This document shows, in pieces, positions 32,756 through 42,700 of a stretch of DNA of 64,000 nt (position 1 is the first letter of the stretch; each line of letters opens with the position of its first letter). The stretch is taken from assembly GCF_018332715.1 (NCBI RefSeq), contig NZ_BOQP01000035.1, positions 144,366 to 208,365 on the forward strand, in the 5' to 3' direction. Source of the stretch: Winogradskya consettensis (GTDB lineage: Bacteria; Actinomycetota; Actinomycetes; Mycobacteriales; Micromonosporaceae). The position numbers were made by a program, and so were the translations under genes. Below the pieces are notes generated by a model that was not told the DNA's origin, did no database searches, and saw only the letters and a list, made by a program, of their open reading frames with translations.

Positions 32756-33832
32756 CTACTCGTCAGCAGCCAGCCAACGGTGCAGGGTGGCTGCCCCGTC
32801 GCGAATCTTGCCGATCTCCACGTGCTCGTCCTGGGCGTGCGCGAGCCGGGGATCGCCCGGCCCGTAGTTCAGTGCGGGGATGCCCAGCGCCGCGAACCGC
32901 GCCACATCCGTCCAGCCGAGCTTCGCCGCGGGCTCCTCGCCGACCGCGAGCAGGAAATCCCGGGCGGCCGGGGCGTCGAGCCCGGGCAGCGCGCCGGGCG
33001 CGGAGTCGGTCACCTCCAGATCGAAGCCCTTGAAGACCTCCCGCAGGTGGGCGAGCGCCTGCTCTTCCGAGCGGTCCGGGGCGAACCGCAGGTTGACGTC
33101 GATCTCGCACTCGTCGGGGACCACGTTGCCGGCCACCCCGCCGGAGATCCGCACCGCGCTGAGCCCCTCGCGGTAGTTGCAGCCGTCGATGGTGACCCGG
33201 CGCGGCTGGTAGTCCTCCAGCCGGCGCAGCACCTCGCCCGCGGCGTGGATCGCGTTGACACCGCGCCAGGCCCGCGCCGTGTGCGCACGGCGGCCGTGGG
33301 TCCGCACGGTGGCGGTCATCGTGCCCTGGCAGCCGGCCTCGACCACGCCGTACGTCGGCTCGAGCAGCACGGCGAAGTCGGCGCGCAGCCAGTCGGGCCG
33401 GTCCTGGCCCGCCAGGTGCAGCCCGTTGAACTGCGAGTCGATCTCCTCCGACTCGTAGAACAGGTAGGTGATGTCGTAGCGCGGGTCGGGCAGCGTCGCG
33501 GCCAGGTGCAGGGCCAGCGCCACGCCGGACTTCATGTCGGCGGTGCCGCAGCCGTAGATGAGGTCGTCGACGACGGTCGACGGGAAGTTGTCGTTCAGCG
33601 GCACGGTGTCCAGGTGCCCGGCGAGCACGATCCGCTGCTCCCGGCCGAGCTGGGTGCGCGCCATGACGGTGTTGCCCTGCCGCTCGGTGCTCAGGTGCGG
33701 GGTCTTGCGCATCGCGTCCTCGACGCAGTCGGCGATGACCTTCTCGTCGCGCGAGACGGACTCGATGTCGACCAGGGTGCGGGTCAGCTCCACCGGGTCG
33801 ACGAGCACGTCAGGGGTAAGCGGGTTGGCCAT
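32756..33832 (-). CDS. dapE: Succinyl-diaminopimelate desuccinylase DapE
   Basis: 358 residues from ATG 33832, with TAATGT 7 nt ahead. Metal-binding residues of the M20 family are visible: AGHLDTVPLNDN, GCGTADMKSGVAL, FYESEEIDS, LLEPTYG and a final His in HAQDEHVEIG. DapE hydrolyses N-succinyl-LL-diaminopimelate to succinate and LL-DAP, needed for lysine and peptidoglycan cross-links. dapD of the same pathway lies 1.7 kb away on the other strand, with a WXG/cysteine-peptidase module between. Confidence 0.92.
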   Translation of the reverse strand: MANPLTPDVLVDPVELTRTLVDIESVSRDEKVIADCVEDAMRKTPHLSTERQGNTVMARTQLGREQRIVLAGHLDTVPLNDNFPSTVVDDLIYGCGTADMKSGVALALHLAATLPDPRYDITYLFYESEEIDSQFNGLHLAGQDRPDWLRADFAVLLEPTYGVVEAGCQGTMTATVRTHGRRAHTARAWRGVNAIHAAGEVLRRLEDYQPRRVTIDGCNYREGLSAVRISGGVAGNVVPDECEIDVNLRFAPDRSEEQALAHLREVFKGFDLEVTDSAPGALPGLDAPAARDFLLAVGEEPAAKLGWTDVARFAALGIPALNYGPGDPRLAHAQDEHVEIGKIRDGAATLHRWLAADE

Positions 33833-33922
33833 GGGCCGCACATTACCGCCCGAACGTGAACCGGATCGGGGTGCTCGCGGGAGCTACCGTCGAAGGCGGT
33901 TCCCGAGCGGAAGGTGACGCTG

Positions 33923-34216
33923 ATGCACGTCGATGCCGCAGAGCTGCGAGCGGTCGCTGATCGGTTACGTGACCAGGCAGAAGATCCACTCGCGCGGGCG
34001 GCCGGCCTGATCGCGCGGGCCGGGTCCGGCGTGGTGATCGACACTCTCTTCGACGACTACGTCACGGCTGTGCCCTATCGCGAGGTCGCCGCGAGCTGGC
34101 AGGGCGAGTTGCGGGTTCTGCAGGAAGCGCTCGCGGCGCTGAGCGACGCGCTGATCAGGGCCGCTGATGACTACGACGCCGCGGACGAGCGGGCGGCTGA
34201 GGGGATGCCGCGATGA
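33923..34216 (+). CDS. WXG100-like small helical protein (type VII secretion partner candidate)
   Basis: 97 residues from ATG 33923 with GGAAGG at 33909-33914. The protein is nearly all helical: VDAAELRAVADRLRDQA, a turn, then SWQGELRVLQEALAALSDAL and a C-terminal helix ending DDYDAADERA. Size, position of the Trp in SWQGE and the Y-x-x-x-D/E end (YDAAD) resemble ESX substrates of the EsxA/PE family or their chaperones. It overlaps the next gene by 4 bp. No ESX machinery genes are in the window, so secretion is inference. Confidence 0.65.
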   Translation: MHVDAAELRAVADRLRDQAEDPLARAAGLIARAGSGVVIDTLFDDYVTAVPYREVAASWQGELRVLQEALAALSDALIRAADDYDAADERAAEGMPR

Positions 34217-35496
34217 GCCACTCCGCGCTGGACCGGCTGACCTCGCTGCAGGACGAGATCCACGCGGCCGGCGGGGGCTGGGGCGCTGGGGCGCGGGCCG
34301 CGATCGAGGTGCCGGGCTTCGGGGGCGATCCGGATGGCGTACGGGGCCTCGCGCGGGTCTGGGACGAGGCGGCCGGGGCGGCGGAGGTCGCGCTGGCGAC
34401 GCTGACCACGGTCGAGGGCGCGGAGGTCGCCGGGGTGTGGGCCGGTAATGCGCACAACGCGGCGGCTGAGGTCGTACGAGCGCTTGCCGATGAGGTTGCC
34501 CGGGCGGCGCAAGCATTGCGGGACGTCTCTGGGCAGCTCCGGGCGTACGGAGAGGGGATTGAAAGCGAGCAGTGGCGTGACCGGACCGGCCAGGCCGTGG
34601 TGCGCGAGAGCCCGATCGAGGGTGTTGATCTGCGGGTGGCAGCGCACATCTCGGCGCGGTCGCACGGGGAGGATCTAGCGGTGGGGCTGCACGATGCGGC
34701 GACCCAGGCCCGCGCACATCTGCTCGACGAGCCATTTCTGGCTCCCGTGGACGACATTGTCGTGGCCGATACCGGCGTGCTCACCCCCGCTATGGCGGTG
34801 CGCGCTTCCGAGGCGCTTTTCAAGGCGCCGGAGCTTGTTGTGGGCGCGGAATCGGCGGAGCTCCGGGCGTACCTGATGAAAGGTCTCGCGGCTGGTTATG
34901 GCGCCGCCGATCTCGCTGTTTTCGAGACCCGGATCGCGTCGCACGATGCGGAATGGCTCGACCGGCACCTGAGCCCGCTCGACCCCGACCGCGGCCCGGT
35001 CACTGCGCGTCGCAGCCGGACGCCGTGGAGTCAGGGGCCGTTGCCCACCTGCGTCGCGGCCTCGACCGTCACCGTCCGTGCCGAGGTCGATCCGATCTAC
35101 GCGCTGAGCATCACCGACGGTGACTTCGACGAGCGGCTCCGGGCCGAGCAGTTGCGGGTGTACGACGGCGGCCGCAGCTGGATCCAGGACGCGCTCGGGC
35201 GCGACGGGATGACCGCCGGGCAGTCGGAGCAGGTCGCCAACGAGGAGATCGGCCCGCGCGCCGGCGTCACCTACGACAACGTGGCGCTGACCGGGGACGT
35301 CCTGGACGACGTCGAGCGGGCCGCTGACGACGGCTATCCGGTGCCCTTCATCACCGACGATCACCAGCTCGTGGTGACCGGCCACACCGACGACCAGCTG
35401 CAGGTCTACAACCCATGGGGCTACACCTACTGGATCAGCGAGGACGAGTTCCTCGATGGTTCTCCTGGGTCGGTCCGGCTGCCCCGAACCGGGTAG
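34213..35496 (+). CDS. WXG-like N-terminus fused to a C39/papain-like cysteine peptidase domain
   Basis: 427 residues. Residues 1-130 form a long-helix domain with a central VAGVWAGNAHNAA (W-x-G-like turn), as in EspB/WXG proteins. A linker region follows to about 265. The C-terminal 150 residues look like a C39-type thiol peptidase: GPLPTCVAAS with the candidate nucleophile Cys, HQLVVTGH with the His, and VYNPWGYTYW with the Asn/Asp. Such architecture suits a type VII exported peptidase or toxin. There is no signal peptide. The gene ends 10 nt before dapD. Confidence 0.68.
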   Translation: MSHSALDRLTSLQDEIHAAGGGWGAGARAAIEVPGFGGDPDGVRGLARVWDEAAGAAEVALATLTTVEGAEVAGVWAGNAHNAAAEVVRALADEVARAAQALRDVSGQLRAYGEGIESEQWRDRTGQAVVRESPIEGVDLRVAAHISARSHGEDLAVGLHDAATQARAHLLDEPFLAPVDDIVVADTGVLTPAMAVRASEALFKAPELVVGAESAELRAYLMKGLAAGYGAADLAVFETRIASHDAEWLDRHLSPLDPDRGPVTARRSRTPWSQGPLPTCVAASTVTVRAEVDPIYALSITDGDFDERLRAEQLRVYDGGRSWIQDALGRDGMTAGQSEQVANEEIGPRAGVTYDNVALTGDVLDDVERAADDGYPVPFITDDHQLVVTGHTDDQLQVYNPWGYTYWISEDEFLDGSPGSVRLPRTG

Positions 35497-35499
35497 GGT
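35494..35499 (+). promoter_or_regulatory. dapD: Candidate leaderless -10 of dapD, sharing the upstream stop codon
   Basis: TAGGGT fits TANNNT and lies 7 nt before GTG 35507. Its first three bases are the TAG stop of the upstream gene. dapD could thus be transcribed independently of the peptidase-like gene despite the 10-nt gap. Confidence 0.45.
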
Positions 35500-35506
35500 T
35501 CCGGAC

Positions 35507-36448
35507 GTGAGTAGCGAGATCTCCCCCGCCTGGGGCATCGGCCTGGCAACTGTGACCGCTGACGGCACGGTGCTCGACACCTGGTACCCAGCCGGTTACC
35601 TCGGTCTCGGGGAGGTTCCCGCCGACGCCCCCGCCCTGCCCGCCGGTCTCACCGGCCCGAAGGCGCTGGCCGGGCTGTCGACCGTCGAGGTCCGCGTCGA
35701 GATCGCGTCGCTCGCCGATCCGATCAAGGACTCCTCCGAGGCCTACCTGCGGCTGCACCTGCTCTCGCACCGCCTGGTCAAGCCGAACGCGCAGAACCTC
35801 GACGGCATCTTCGGCATGCTCGCCAACGTCGCCTGGACCTCCGCCGGCCCGTGCCCGGCCGACCGCGTCGACGAGCTGCGCCTGATCGAGCGCGCCGCCG
35901 GCCGTCACCTCGCCGTCTTCGGCGTCGACAAGTTCCCGCGGATGACCGACTACGTAGTGCCCAGCGGCGTCCGGATCGCCGACGCCGACCGGGTCCGCCT
36001 CGGCGCGCACCTCGCCGCCGGCACCACCGTCATGCACGAGGGCTTCTGCAACTTCAACGCCGGCACGCTCGGCACCTCCATGGTCGAGGGCCGCATCGTG
36101 CAGGGCGTCATCGTCGGCGCCGACTCCGACATCGGCGCGGGCTCGTCGATAATGGGGACGCTCTCCGGCGGCGGCAAGGAGAAGGTCACCATCGGCGAGC
36201 GCAGCCTGCTCGGCGCCAACGCCGGCATCGGCATCTCGCTCGGCGACGACTGCGTGGTCGAGGCGGGCTGCTACATCACCGGCGGCGCCAAGCTGACCCT
36301 CCCGGACGGCCGCGTGGTCAAGGCCCGCGAGCTCTCCGGCGTCAACGGCCTGCTCTTCTGGCGCAACTCGGTGACCGGCGCCCTCGAGGCCCGGCCGCGC
36401 AAGGGCACCGGCATCACCCTCAACTCCGACCTGCACCTAGCCCAGTAA
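35507..36448 (+). CDS. dapD: Tetrahydrodipicolinate N-succinyltransferase DapD
   Basis: 313 residues, the length of the actinobacterial DapD group. A left-handed beta-helix of hexapeptide repeats covers about 165-270 (VRLGAHLAAGTTVMHEGFCN, then VVEAGCYITGGAKLTL). The N-terminal part contains ANVAWTSAGPC. It transfers succinate from succinyl-CoA to tetrahydrodipicolinate, two steps before DapE. GTG 35507 is chosen because it follows a -10-like hexamer and gives the family N-terminus. Its 3' end overlaps the convergent ArsR-type gene by 12 bp. Confidence 0.93.
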   Translation: MSSEISPAWGIGLATVTADGTVLDTWYPAGYLGLGEVPADAPALPAGLTGPKALAGLSTVEVRVEIASLADPIKDSSEAYLRLHLLSHRLVKPNAQNLDGIFGMLANVAWTSAGPCPADRVDELRLIERAAGRHLAVFGVDKFPRMTDYVVPSGVRIADADRVRLGAHLAAGTTVMHEGFCNFNAGTLGTSMVEGRIVQGVIVGADSDIGAGSSIMGTLSGGGKEKVTIGERSLLGANAGIGISLGDDCVVEAGCYITGGAKLTLPDGRVVKARELSGVNGLLFWRNSVTGALEARPRKGTGITLNSDLHLAQ

Positions 36449-37384
36449 CGTCTCGCCCTTCGGGGTGGTCGCGTAGAGCACCGAGCGGCCGGTCCTGGTC
36501 CGGGTGATCAGGCCGGCTCTCTCCAGGACCTTCAGGTGTTCGCTGACGCCGGCCAGGCTCAGGTCCAGATGGACGGCGAGCTGGCTGGTGGTGGCGGGCA
36601 GCGTCCGTAGGATAGCGGCGCGTTTCGCACCGATCAGCGGTGCCAGGTCGGCCCCGGCTCCGGGCGGATCCGCGATTCCCCGCGCGCGGTAGGCGATGGT
36701 GACGGGGCGTGACGGGTCGGTGCTGATCGCCAGGTTGGCGAAGACGGACGGGACGAGCAGCAGGCCGTTGCCGGTCAGCGCGTAGGTCCCCTTGTCGCGA
36801 TGCTCGATCGCGATGGCGTTCTCCACCGACCAGCTCACCCGGGGGTGCAGCCCGGCCAGGCCCTCGGTCCAGCCGTACGCCGCGATCCGACCGGCCCGCT
36901 GCACGATGTCACGCTCCAGCACCGCGCGGAACCGTGGCCACTCCGGCTCGATCAGCGTCGTCCACGCCGCTTGCAGGGCGTCGGCGAGCCGGTCGACCAC
37001 GTCGTCGGCGGCGAGGATGTGGCGGGCGTACTCCGGTGGGGTGCGGTGCCCGCGCAGATTCAGCTCCAGCTCGGCCCGCGCCCGCTCCAGCGGGGTCGCC
37101 CGGACGACGGCCAGATCCTCGCCGATCTCCCGCCGCGAGCTGACCGGCGCCGGATGTAGGAAATCGGCGTTGTCGTCACGGCGGAACAGGCTGGTCAGCG
37201 CGCCGATCGCGGGCACCTCCCGGCGCAACTGCGCCAGTTTCGGCTTCATCCGCCGCACCCACGACGCCAGCACGCCCGCCTCGGCGTTGCCTGCCAGCAG
37301 GAACAGCGCCCCCTCCACCTCGAACAGCGGCGAGATCGCATACCGGCACCCGGCAAGATCAGCGGGCGAGACCTGGATCAGCAT
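36437..37384 (-). CDS. ArsR-type winged-helix regulator with large N-terminal domain
   Basis: 315 residues. The DNA-binding wing is at the C-terminus (about 240-315): IGAKRAAILRTLPATTSQL, then SEHLKVLERAGLITRTRTGR. The first 230 residues are an N-terminal domain found in a group of actinobacterial ArsR-like regulators (DUF5937-type), probably the sensor. No metal-binding cysteine cluster is visible in the wing. It is divergent from the MFS transporter gene across 57 bp, so control of that pump is likely. Confidence 0.8.
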   Translation of the reverse strand: MLIQVSPADLAGCRYAISPLFEVEGALFLLAGNAEAGVLASWVRRMKPKLAQLRREVPAIGALTSLFRRDDNADFLHPAPVSSRREIGEDLAVVRATPLERARAELELNLRGHRTPPEYARHILAADDVVDRLADALQAAWTTLIEPEWPRFRAVLERDIVQRAGRIAAYGWTEGLAGLHPRVSWSVENAIAIEHRDKGTYALTGNGLLLVPSVFANLAISTDPSRPVTIAYRARGIADPPGAGADLAPLIGAKRAAILRTLPATTSQLAVHLDLSLAGVSEHLKVLERAGLITRTRTGRSVLYATTPKGETLLG

Positions 37385-37441
37385 GTTTCGCTCACCACCG
37401 AAACTTTAGCCGTACGCCCGCCACGCACCGATCGTGAACCG

Positions 37442-38644
37442 GTGACCTATCGCGACGTGTTCGCCGTAACCCAGTTCCGCACGGTGCTCGGCAGCTTCGC
37501 CCTCCTGCTGATCAGCGAGAGCATCAAGATGCTGGCGCTGTCGGTGCTCGTCTACACGAGTACGGGCTCGACCTTGCTGGCCGCGCTCGCCTACGTGGCC
37601 GGGTTCCTGCCCCAGGTGCTCGGCGGGACCCTGCTGCTCGCGTTCGCCGACAGGTGGCGGCCGCGGCGGCTGATGGTCGGCTACGACCTGGTCCGGATGG
37701 CGCTCGCCGTAGTGCTAGCGCTCGCGGTCCTGCCGCCGGTCGGCGCGATGCTCGTCGTGTTCGTGGTGGGCAGCTTCGCGCCGGTGGCGCAGGCCGCCCG
37801 GACGGCGTTGACGGCCGACCTGCTGCACGGGGACGCGTACATATTGGGTCGATCGCTCTTCACCGTTGTGTCCGGGGCGATGCAGGTGGTCGGGGCTGCC
37901 GTGGGCGGTCTGCTGCTGACGGTGACCGGGCCGGCTTCGGCGCTCTGGCTCGCCGCCGGGGGCTGCGCGGCGTCGGCGCTGGTGGTGCGTTTCGGGCTGA
38001 CCGACCACCCGGCCCGCCGTACGGGTGACCGGAGCGCGGTGCGGGAGACCTGGCAGGTCAACGGTGCTCTGCTGCGGGACCGGGGCGTTCGGCGGTTGCT
38101 GCTGGCCCAGTGGTTGCCGGGATCGCTGATGGTCGCGTCCGAGGGTGTTGTCGTGCCGTACGCGTCCTCGCTGGCCGGAATCCTGCTCGCCGCCGCGGCC
38201 GGGGGGATGTTGCTGGGTGATCTCCTGGTGGCCCGTTTCCTGTCACCCGTGCGGCTCACGCCCTGGCTGGCGCTCATTCTGGGGGCGCCTTTGCTGGTCT
38301 TCGTGCTGCGACCCGGCGTGGTGCCGGCGTCGATCGCGCTGGGCGTCGCGGCCGCCGGCTTCTCGTATCAGCTCGGACTGGCCCAGCGATTCCTCGACGC
38401 CGTGCCGGCGCAATGGCGAGGACAGAGCCTCGGACTCGTCGGCACCGGCACGATGGTCGTGCAGGGACTGGCGATCACCGGCGCGGGCGGACTCGCCGAG
38501 ATCCTGTCGCCCGGCGTGGTCATCGCGGTCGCCGGAGCGGCATCCCTGCTCGCGACCTTCACTCTTTGGCGGACACTTTCAGGCCCTGCCGGACCGGTGC
38601 GATTGATGGCTACCGGCCCGACAGGGGGATCAAGTGCCCGCTGA
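37442..38644 (+). CDS. Major facilitator superfamily efflux transporter
   Basis: 400 residues, about 12 membrane helices. The loop between helices 2 and 3 carries LLAFADRWRPRRLMVGYDLV, the MFS motif A (G-x-x-x-D-R-x-x-R-R). Start is GTG 37442 with no ribosome site. The fold and the divergent ArsR-type regulator suggest a regulated multidrug or metabolite exporter. The substrate is unknown. Confidence 0.85.
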   Translation: MTYRDVFAVTQFRTVLGSFALLLISESIKMLALSVLVYTSTGSTLLAALAYVAGFLPQVLGGTLLLAFADRWRPRRLMVGYDLVRMALAVVLALAVLPPVGAMLVVFVVGSFAPVAQAARTALTADLLHGDAYILGRSLFTVVSGAMQVVGAAVGGLLLTVTGPASALWLAAGGCAASALVVRFGLTDHPARRTGDRSAVRETWQVNGALLRDRGVRRLLLAQWLPGSLMVASEGVVVPYASSLAGILLAAAAGGMLLGDLLVARFLSPVRLTPWLALILGAPLLVFVLRPGVVPASIALGVAAAGFSYQLGLAQRFLDAVPAQWRGQSLGLVGTGTMVVQGLAITGAGGLAEILSPGVVIAVAGAASLLATFTLWRTLSGPAGPVRLMATGPTGGSSAR

Positions 38645-38681
38645 ACGCATTCAGCCGTTTCCTGGATAAGGAGTCAAGGTT

Positions 38682-38697
38682 TGTCGATTTCTCGACA
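38682..38697. promoter_or_regulatory. LacI-type operator candidate
   Basis: TGTCGA and TCGACA form perfect 6-bp arms around TTTC, 21 bp before the ATG of the LacI-family gene. A central CG flanked by short arms is typical of LacI/GalR sites, so autoregulation is likely. Confidence 0.55.
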
Positions 38698-38717
38698 GGT
38701 CGTGGAAGACTCGTCGC

Positions 38718-39746
38718 ATGGCCCCGCAAAGGGCGACCCTCCTCCAGGTCGCACAGCGGGCCGGGGTGTCCCGAAGCACGGCGTCCTTCGTCCTCACCGG
38801 ACGCCACCTGGACATGCGGATCTCCGAAGACGCCCGGCAACGGGTCCTCCGGGCGGCCCAGGATCTGGACTACCGGCCCAACCTGATGGCGCGCAGCCTG
38901 CGCACCAAGGTCACCAAGACGGTCGCGCTGCTCTCCGACACCCTCGCCTCCGATCAGTACGCCGGCCGCGCCATCCACGGCAGCCTCGCCGCCGCGGTCG
39001 CCCACGGTCACCTCCTGCTCATCGGCGAAACCGAAGGCGACCCGGTCGTCGAGGAACGGCTCATCTCCGGCTTCCTCGACCGCCAGGTCGACGCCTTCGT
39101 CTACGCCAGCATGTCCACCCGCCACGTCCGCGTCCCCAAGCTCCTCAAAGGCCACCCCGTGGTCCTGCTCAACTGCCTCACCCGAGCAGCCACCCCGACC
39201 CACCACGCGGTCATCCCGGACGAGCTGGCCGCCGGCTGGAGCGCGGCCCGGACCCTCGCCGAGGCGGGCCACCGGGACGGCATCTACCTCGTCGGACACC
39301 CGGCCCAGCACGTCTTCGCCGGCCGCGAACGCCTCGCCGGCCTGCGCGAAGGCCTCGCTGCCACCGGCACGAAACTCGCCGGCACCATCGGCTGCGACTG
39401 GCAGCCCGAGCAGGCCCACGACGCGATCAGTCAGGCCCTGGCCGCCGGAACCGCCCCGAAGGCCCTGGTGTGCTTCAACGACCGGATCGCGCTGGGGGCG
39501 TACCAGGCACTGCAGGAAGCAGGCCGCACCATCCCGGCCGACGTCTCGGTCCTGTCCTTCGACGACTCCGAACTGGCCGCCTGGCTCCGCCCGCAGCTGA
39601 CCAGCATTGCCCTCCCCTACTACCAACTCGGCTGGAAAGCCGTCGAACTCCTCCTCACCCACCAGGTCCAGCCCCCGGCAACCCACCGCATAACGATGCC
39701 GGTCCGTCTCCGCGCCTCGGTCGGCTCGCTTGGGATTTTGTCGTAG
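38718..39746 (+). CDS. LacI/GalR-family transcriptional regulator
   Basis: 342 residues from ATG 38718 with GGAAG upstream. The HTH is TLLQVAQRAGVSRSTASFVL with LTGR, followed by the hinge RISEDARQRVLRAAQDLDYRPN. The periplasmic-binding-like sensor domain covers 62-342 (ALVCFNDRIALGAYQALQEA, VSVLSFDDSELAAW). These regulators respond to sugars or nucleosides. No transport or sugar genes adjoin it, so its targets are elsewhere or only itself. Its stop is directly next to the first possible start of adnA. Confidence 0.9.
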   Translation: MAPQRATLLQVAQRAGVSRSTASFVLTGRHLDMRISEDARQRVLRAAQDLDYRPNLMARSLRTKVTKTVALLSDTLASDQYAGRAIHGSLAAAVAHGHLLLIGETEGDPVVEERLISGFLDRQVDAFVYASMSTRHVRVPKLLKGHPVVLLNCLTRAATPTHHAVIPDELAAGWSAARTLAEAGHRDGIYLVGHPAQHVFAGRERLAGLREGLAATGTKLAGTIGCDWQPEQAHDAISQALAAGTAPKALVCFNDRIALGAYQALQEAGRTIPADVSVLSFDDSELAAWLRPQLTSIALPYYQLGWKAVELLLTHQVQPPATHRITMPVRLRASVGSLGILS

Positions 39747-39767
39747 GTGCGTGGTCTTATTGGTGCC

Positions 39768-42700
39768 GTGACCTCGACTCCTGGTGCTGTTCAGCGGCCT
39801 GCGTACCGGCTGGTGCGCAGGCCTGCGGCGGTTGCGGAGTCGTTGCGTGACGATCCGTTGCAGCGGTATGTGATCGGGCACACGTCGGGGCCGCTGTTGG
39901 TGGTCGGGGGGCCGGGCACGGGGAAGACGACGGTGCTGGTCGAGGCCGTTGCCGCGCGGGTGGCGTCCGGGGTGGATCCCGAGCGGATCCTGGTGCTGAC
40001 GTTCGGGCGGCGCGGGGCGACGGCGCTGCGGGATCGGATCGAGGCCCGGATCGCGGGGCCGACGTTTCACGAGCCCCTGGTGCGCAGCTTCCATGCGTAC
40101 GCGTTCGGGCTGCTCCGCCGTGCCGCCGCTGAGCGGGGTGAGCCCTCGCCGCGGCTGCTGACCGGCCCGGAACAGGATCTGATCATCCGCGAGCTGCTCG
40201 AAGTGGTGAGCGACGCGGAGGCCGCCGACACGATCGGGTGGCCCGACGCGTTGCGGCCGGCGCTGCCGACGCGGGCCTTCGCCCAGCAGCTCCGCGACCT
40301 GATGCAGCGTGCCGCCGAGCGGGGGATCGGCCCCGTCGACCTCGCCGAGCACGGCAGACGCCTCGGGCGCGACGACTGGCCGGCCGCCGCCCGTTTCCTG
40401 CGGGAGTACGTCTCCGTCCTGGCCCTGCGCGACGTGACCACCCGCGGCTCGACCGCCTACGACCCCGCCGAGCTGGTCCGCGCCGCTACGGGGTTGCTGG
40501 CTGACGATCCGGTCCTGCTCGACTCCGAGCGTCGGCGCATCGACTACGTCTATGTGGATGAACTGGCCGATACCGACCCGGCGCAGATCGAGCTGCTGGC
40601 GCTCGTCGCCGGGGGCGGGAAGCCACTGGTCGCATTTGGTGACCCGGATTCCTCGATCTACGGGTTCCGGGGCGCCGACCCGGAGGCTGTGGACGGCTTC
40701 GCCACCAAATTCCGGACGGCCTCCGGCGCGCTCGCCGAGACCGTCATGCTGCACACCAGCTATCGGGTCACGCCGGGGCTGCTCGCCTCTACCGGACGGG
40801 TCGCCCGGCGCATGCGCGGGCGGATGAAGCACCGCGCCCTGCATCCACCGCCCGCGCTGCCCGAGCCGGCTCTTCCACTTGCTGATGCGGTCCGGATTGA
40901 GGCGGATTCGCCTGATGCCGGACCGGTCGGGGGATCGGCCGCTGTGCGGGTGCCCGCTCAGGGGACCGGTGAGCAGGCTTCGCCGCCTGCTGGGCAACCG
41001 GTCTCGCTGCCTGCTGGGCCGCCAGTTCCGCTGCCTGTTGGGCAACCGGTCTCGCCGCCTGTTGGGCCGCCGGTTTCGCTGCCGCGAGCCGAGGTGGCTG
41101 CGGCTGTGGTGCGGACGTTTCGGTCGGCGGCGAGTGAGACGGCGTACGTTGCGCATGCGCTGCGGGAGGCTCATCTGCTGCAGGGCATTCCGTGGTCGCG
41201 GATGGCGGTCGTGCTTCGGTCGACGACGCTCCAATTGCCCTCGTTGCAGCGCGGGCTGGTGGCCGCGGGGGTGCCGACCGTCACCCATGCCGAGGATCTT
41301 CCGCTGCATCTTCAACCGGCGGTTGCTCCCTTCCTGCTTCTGCTGCGGTGCGCGTTGGAGCCCGATCTGCTCGACGAGGAGTCGTCGGTCGCGTTGCTGC
41401 ACTCGCCGCTGGGTGGGGCGGACCCGCTCGCCGAGCGTCGTCTGCGGCAGGGGCTACGGGCGTTGGCGCTGGCGGCGGGGGATCGGCGGCCCTCGGGGGA
41501 GCTGCTCGTCGACGCGTTGCGGGATACGGCCGGGCTGGATGTCGTGGAGCGCAGGTGGGCGGTTCCGGCGCAGAACGTCGCTCGGCTGATCGCCGTTGCG
41601 CGGGCGGCCGCCGCTGTTCCCGGGGCCACCGCCGAGCAGGTCCTGTGGGATGTCTGGCGGGCGAGCGGGCTTTCCGACCGGTGGTACGCATTGAGTACGC
41701 GCGGGGCGCCCGTCGAACCCGGTGGCGAAGGGGGGCGGGCCCGGCAGTGGCGGGCCGAAGCTGCTGACCGGGATCTCGACGCCATGGTGGTGCTGTTCGA
41801 CGCGGCGGCGCGGTTTGTTGACCGGCTGCCGGGTGCGCGTACCGAGATCTTTCTCGATCATGTGCTTGGTCAGGATCTGCCCGCGGACTCGATCGCACCC
41901 AGCGCGGACCGGGGCGAGGCCGTGCGGCTGCTCACCGCGCACGCTGCGAAGGGGCTCGAGTGGGACGTCGTGGTGCTGGCCGGGGTGCAGGAGGGAATCT
42001 GGCCCGACCTGCGGCTGCGGGGGAGTCTGCTCGGGTCGGAGCGGCTCGTTGACCTGATCGCCGGCCGGCCGGCCGCGGGTGCTGCGGCGGTCGTGGGGCA
42101 GACCTCGGCCCTGCTCGACGAGGAGCGGCGGTTGTTCTATGTGGCTGCCACCCGGGCGCGGCAGCGGCTGATCGTGACCGCCGTCGCTTCGGCGGGGGTC
42201 GGCAGCTCCGAGGGCGAGGAACAGCCGAGCCGTTTCCTGACCGAACTCGGCCTGCCCGACCGGCGCGGCGACGGCCCCCCACCGACCGACCCCCACCGCC
42301 CCGACCCCGACGACCCCGGCCCCCCCGAACCCGACGACCCGCAACCCCCGGACCCGGACGACTCCGGCCCGAGCGATGCCACCCCGAGCGATGCCACCCC
42401 GAGCGACGCCAGCCCGAGCGATGCTGGCCCGAGCGGCGCAGGCCCGAGCGATGCTGGCCCGAGCGACCCCAGCCCGAGCGACCACGGACCGAGCGACGCC
42501 GGCCCGAGCGATCCGGGCTCGAACGACGTCGGCCCGAGCGATGCCCCGGCTGCTGCCGTGCCGGACATGTCAGACATGCCGGGAAGTGGTGTGGGGGATG
42601 GCGGGGCCGACGATGAGGAGTTGGCTGTTGGCCGGCCGCCGCGGGCGTTGACGCTTTCGGCGTTGGTGGCTGAGTTGCGTACGGTTGTTGTTGCTCCGGG

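Noticed and set aside
38610..41402. 930-codon minus-strand frame
   Set aside because: Antisense to the LacI and adnA genes; low-complexity Arg/Asp/Gly composition with no domain.
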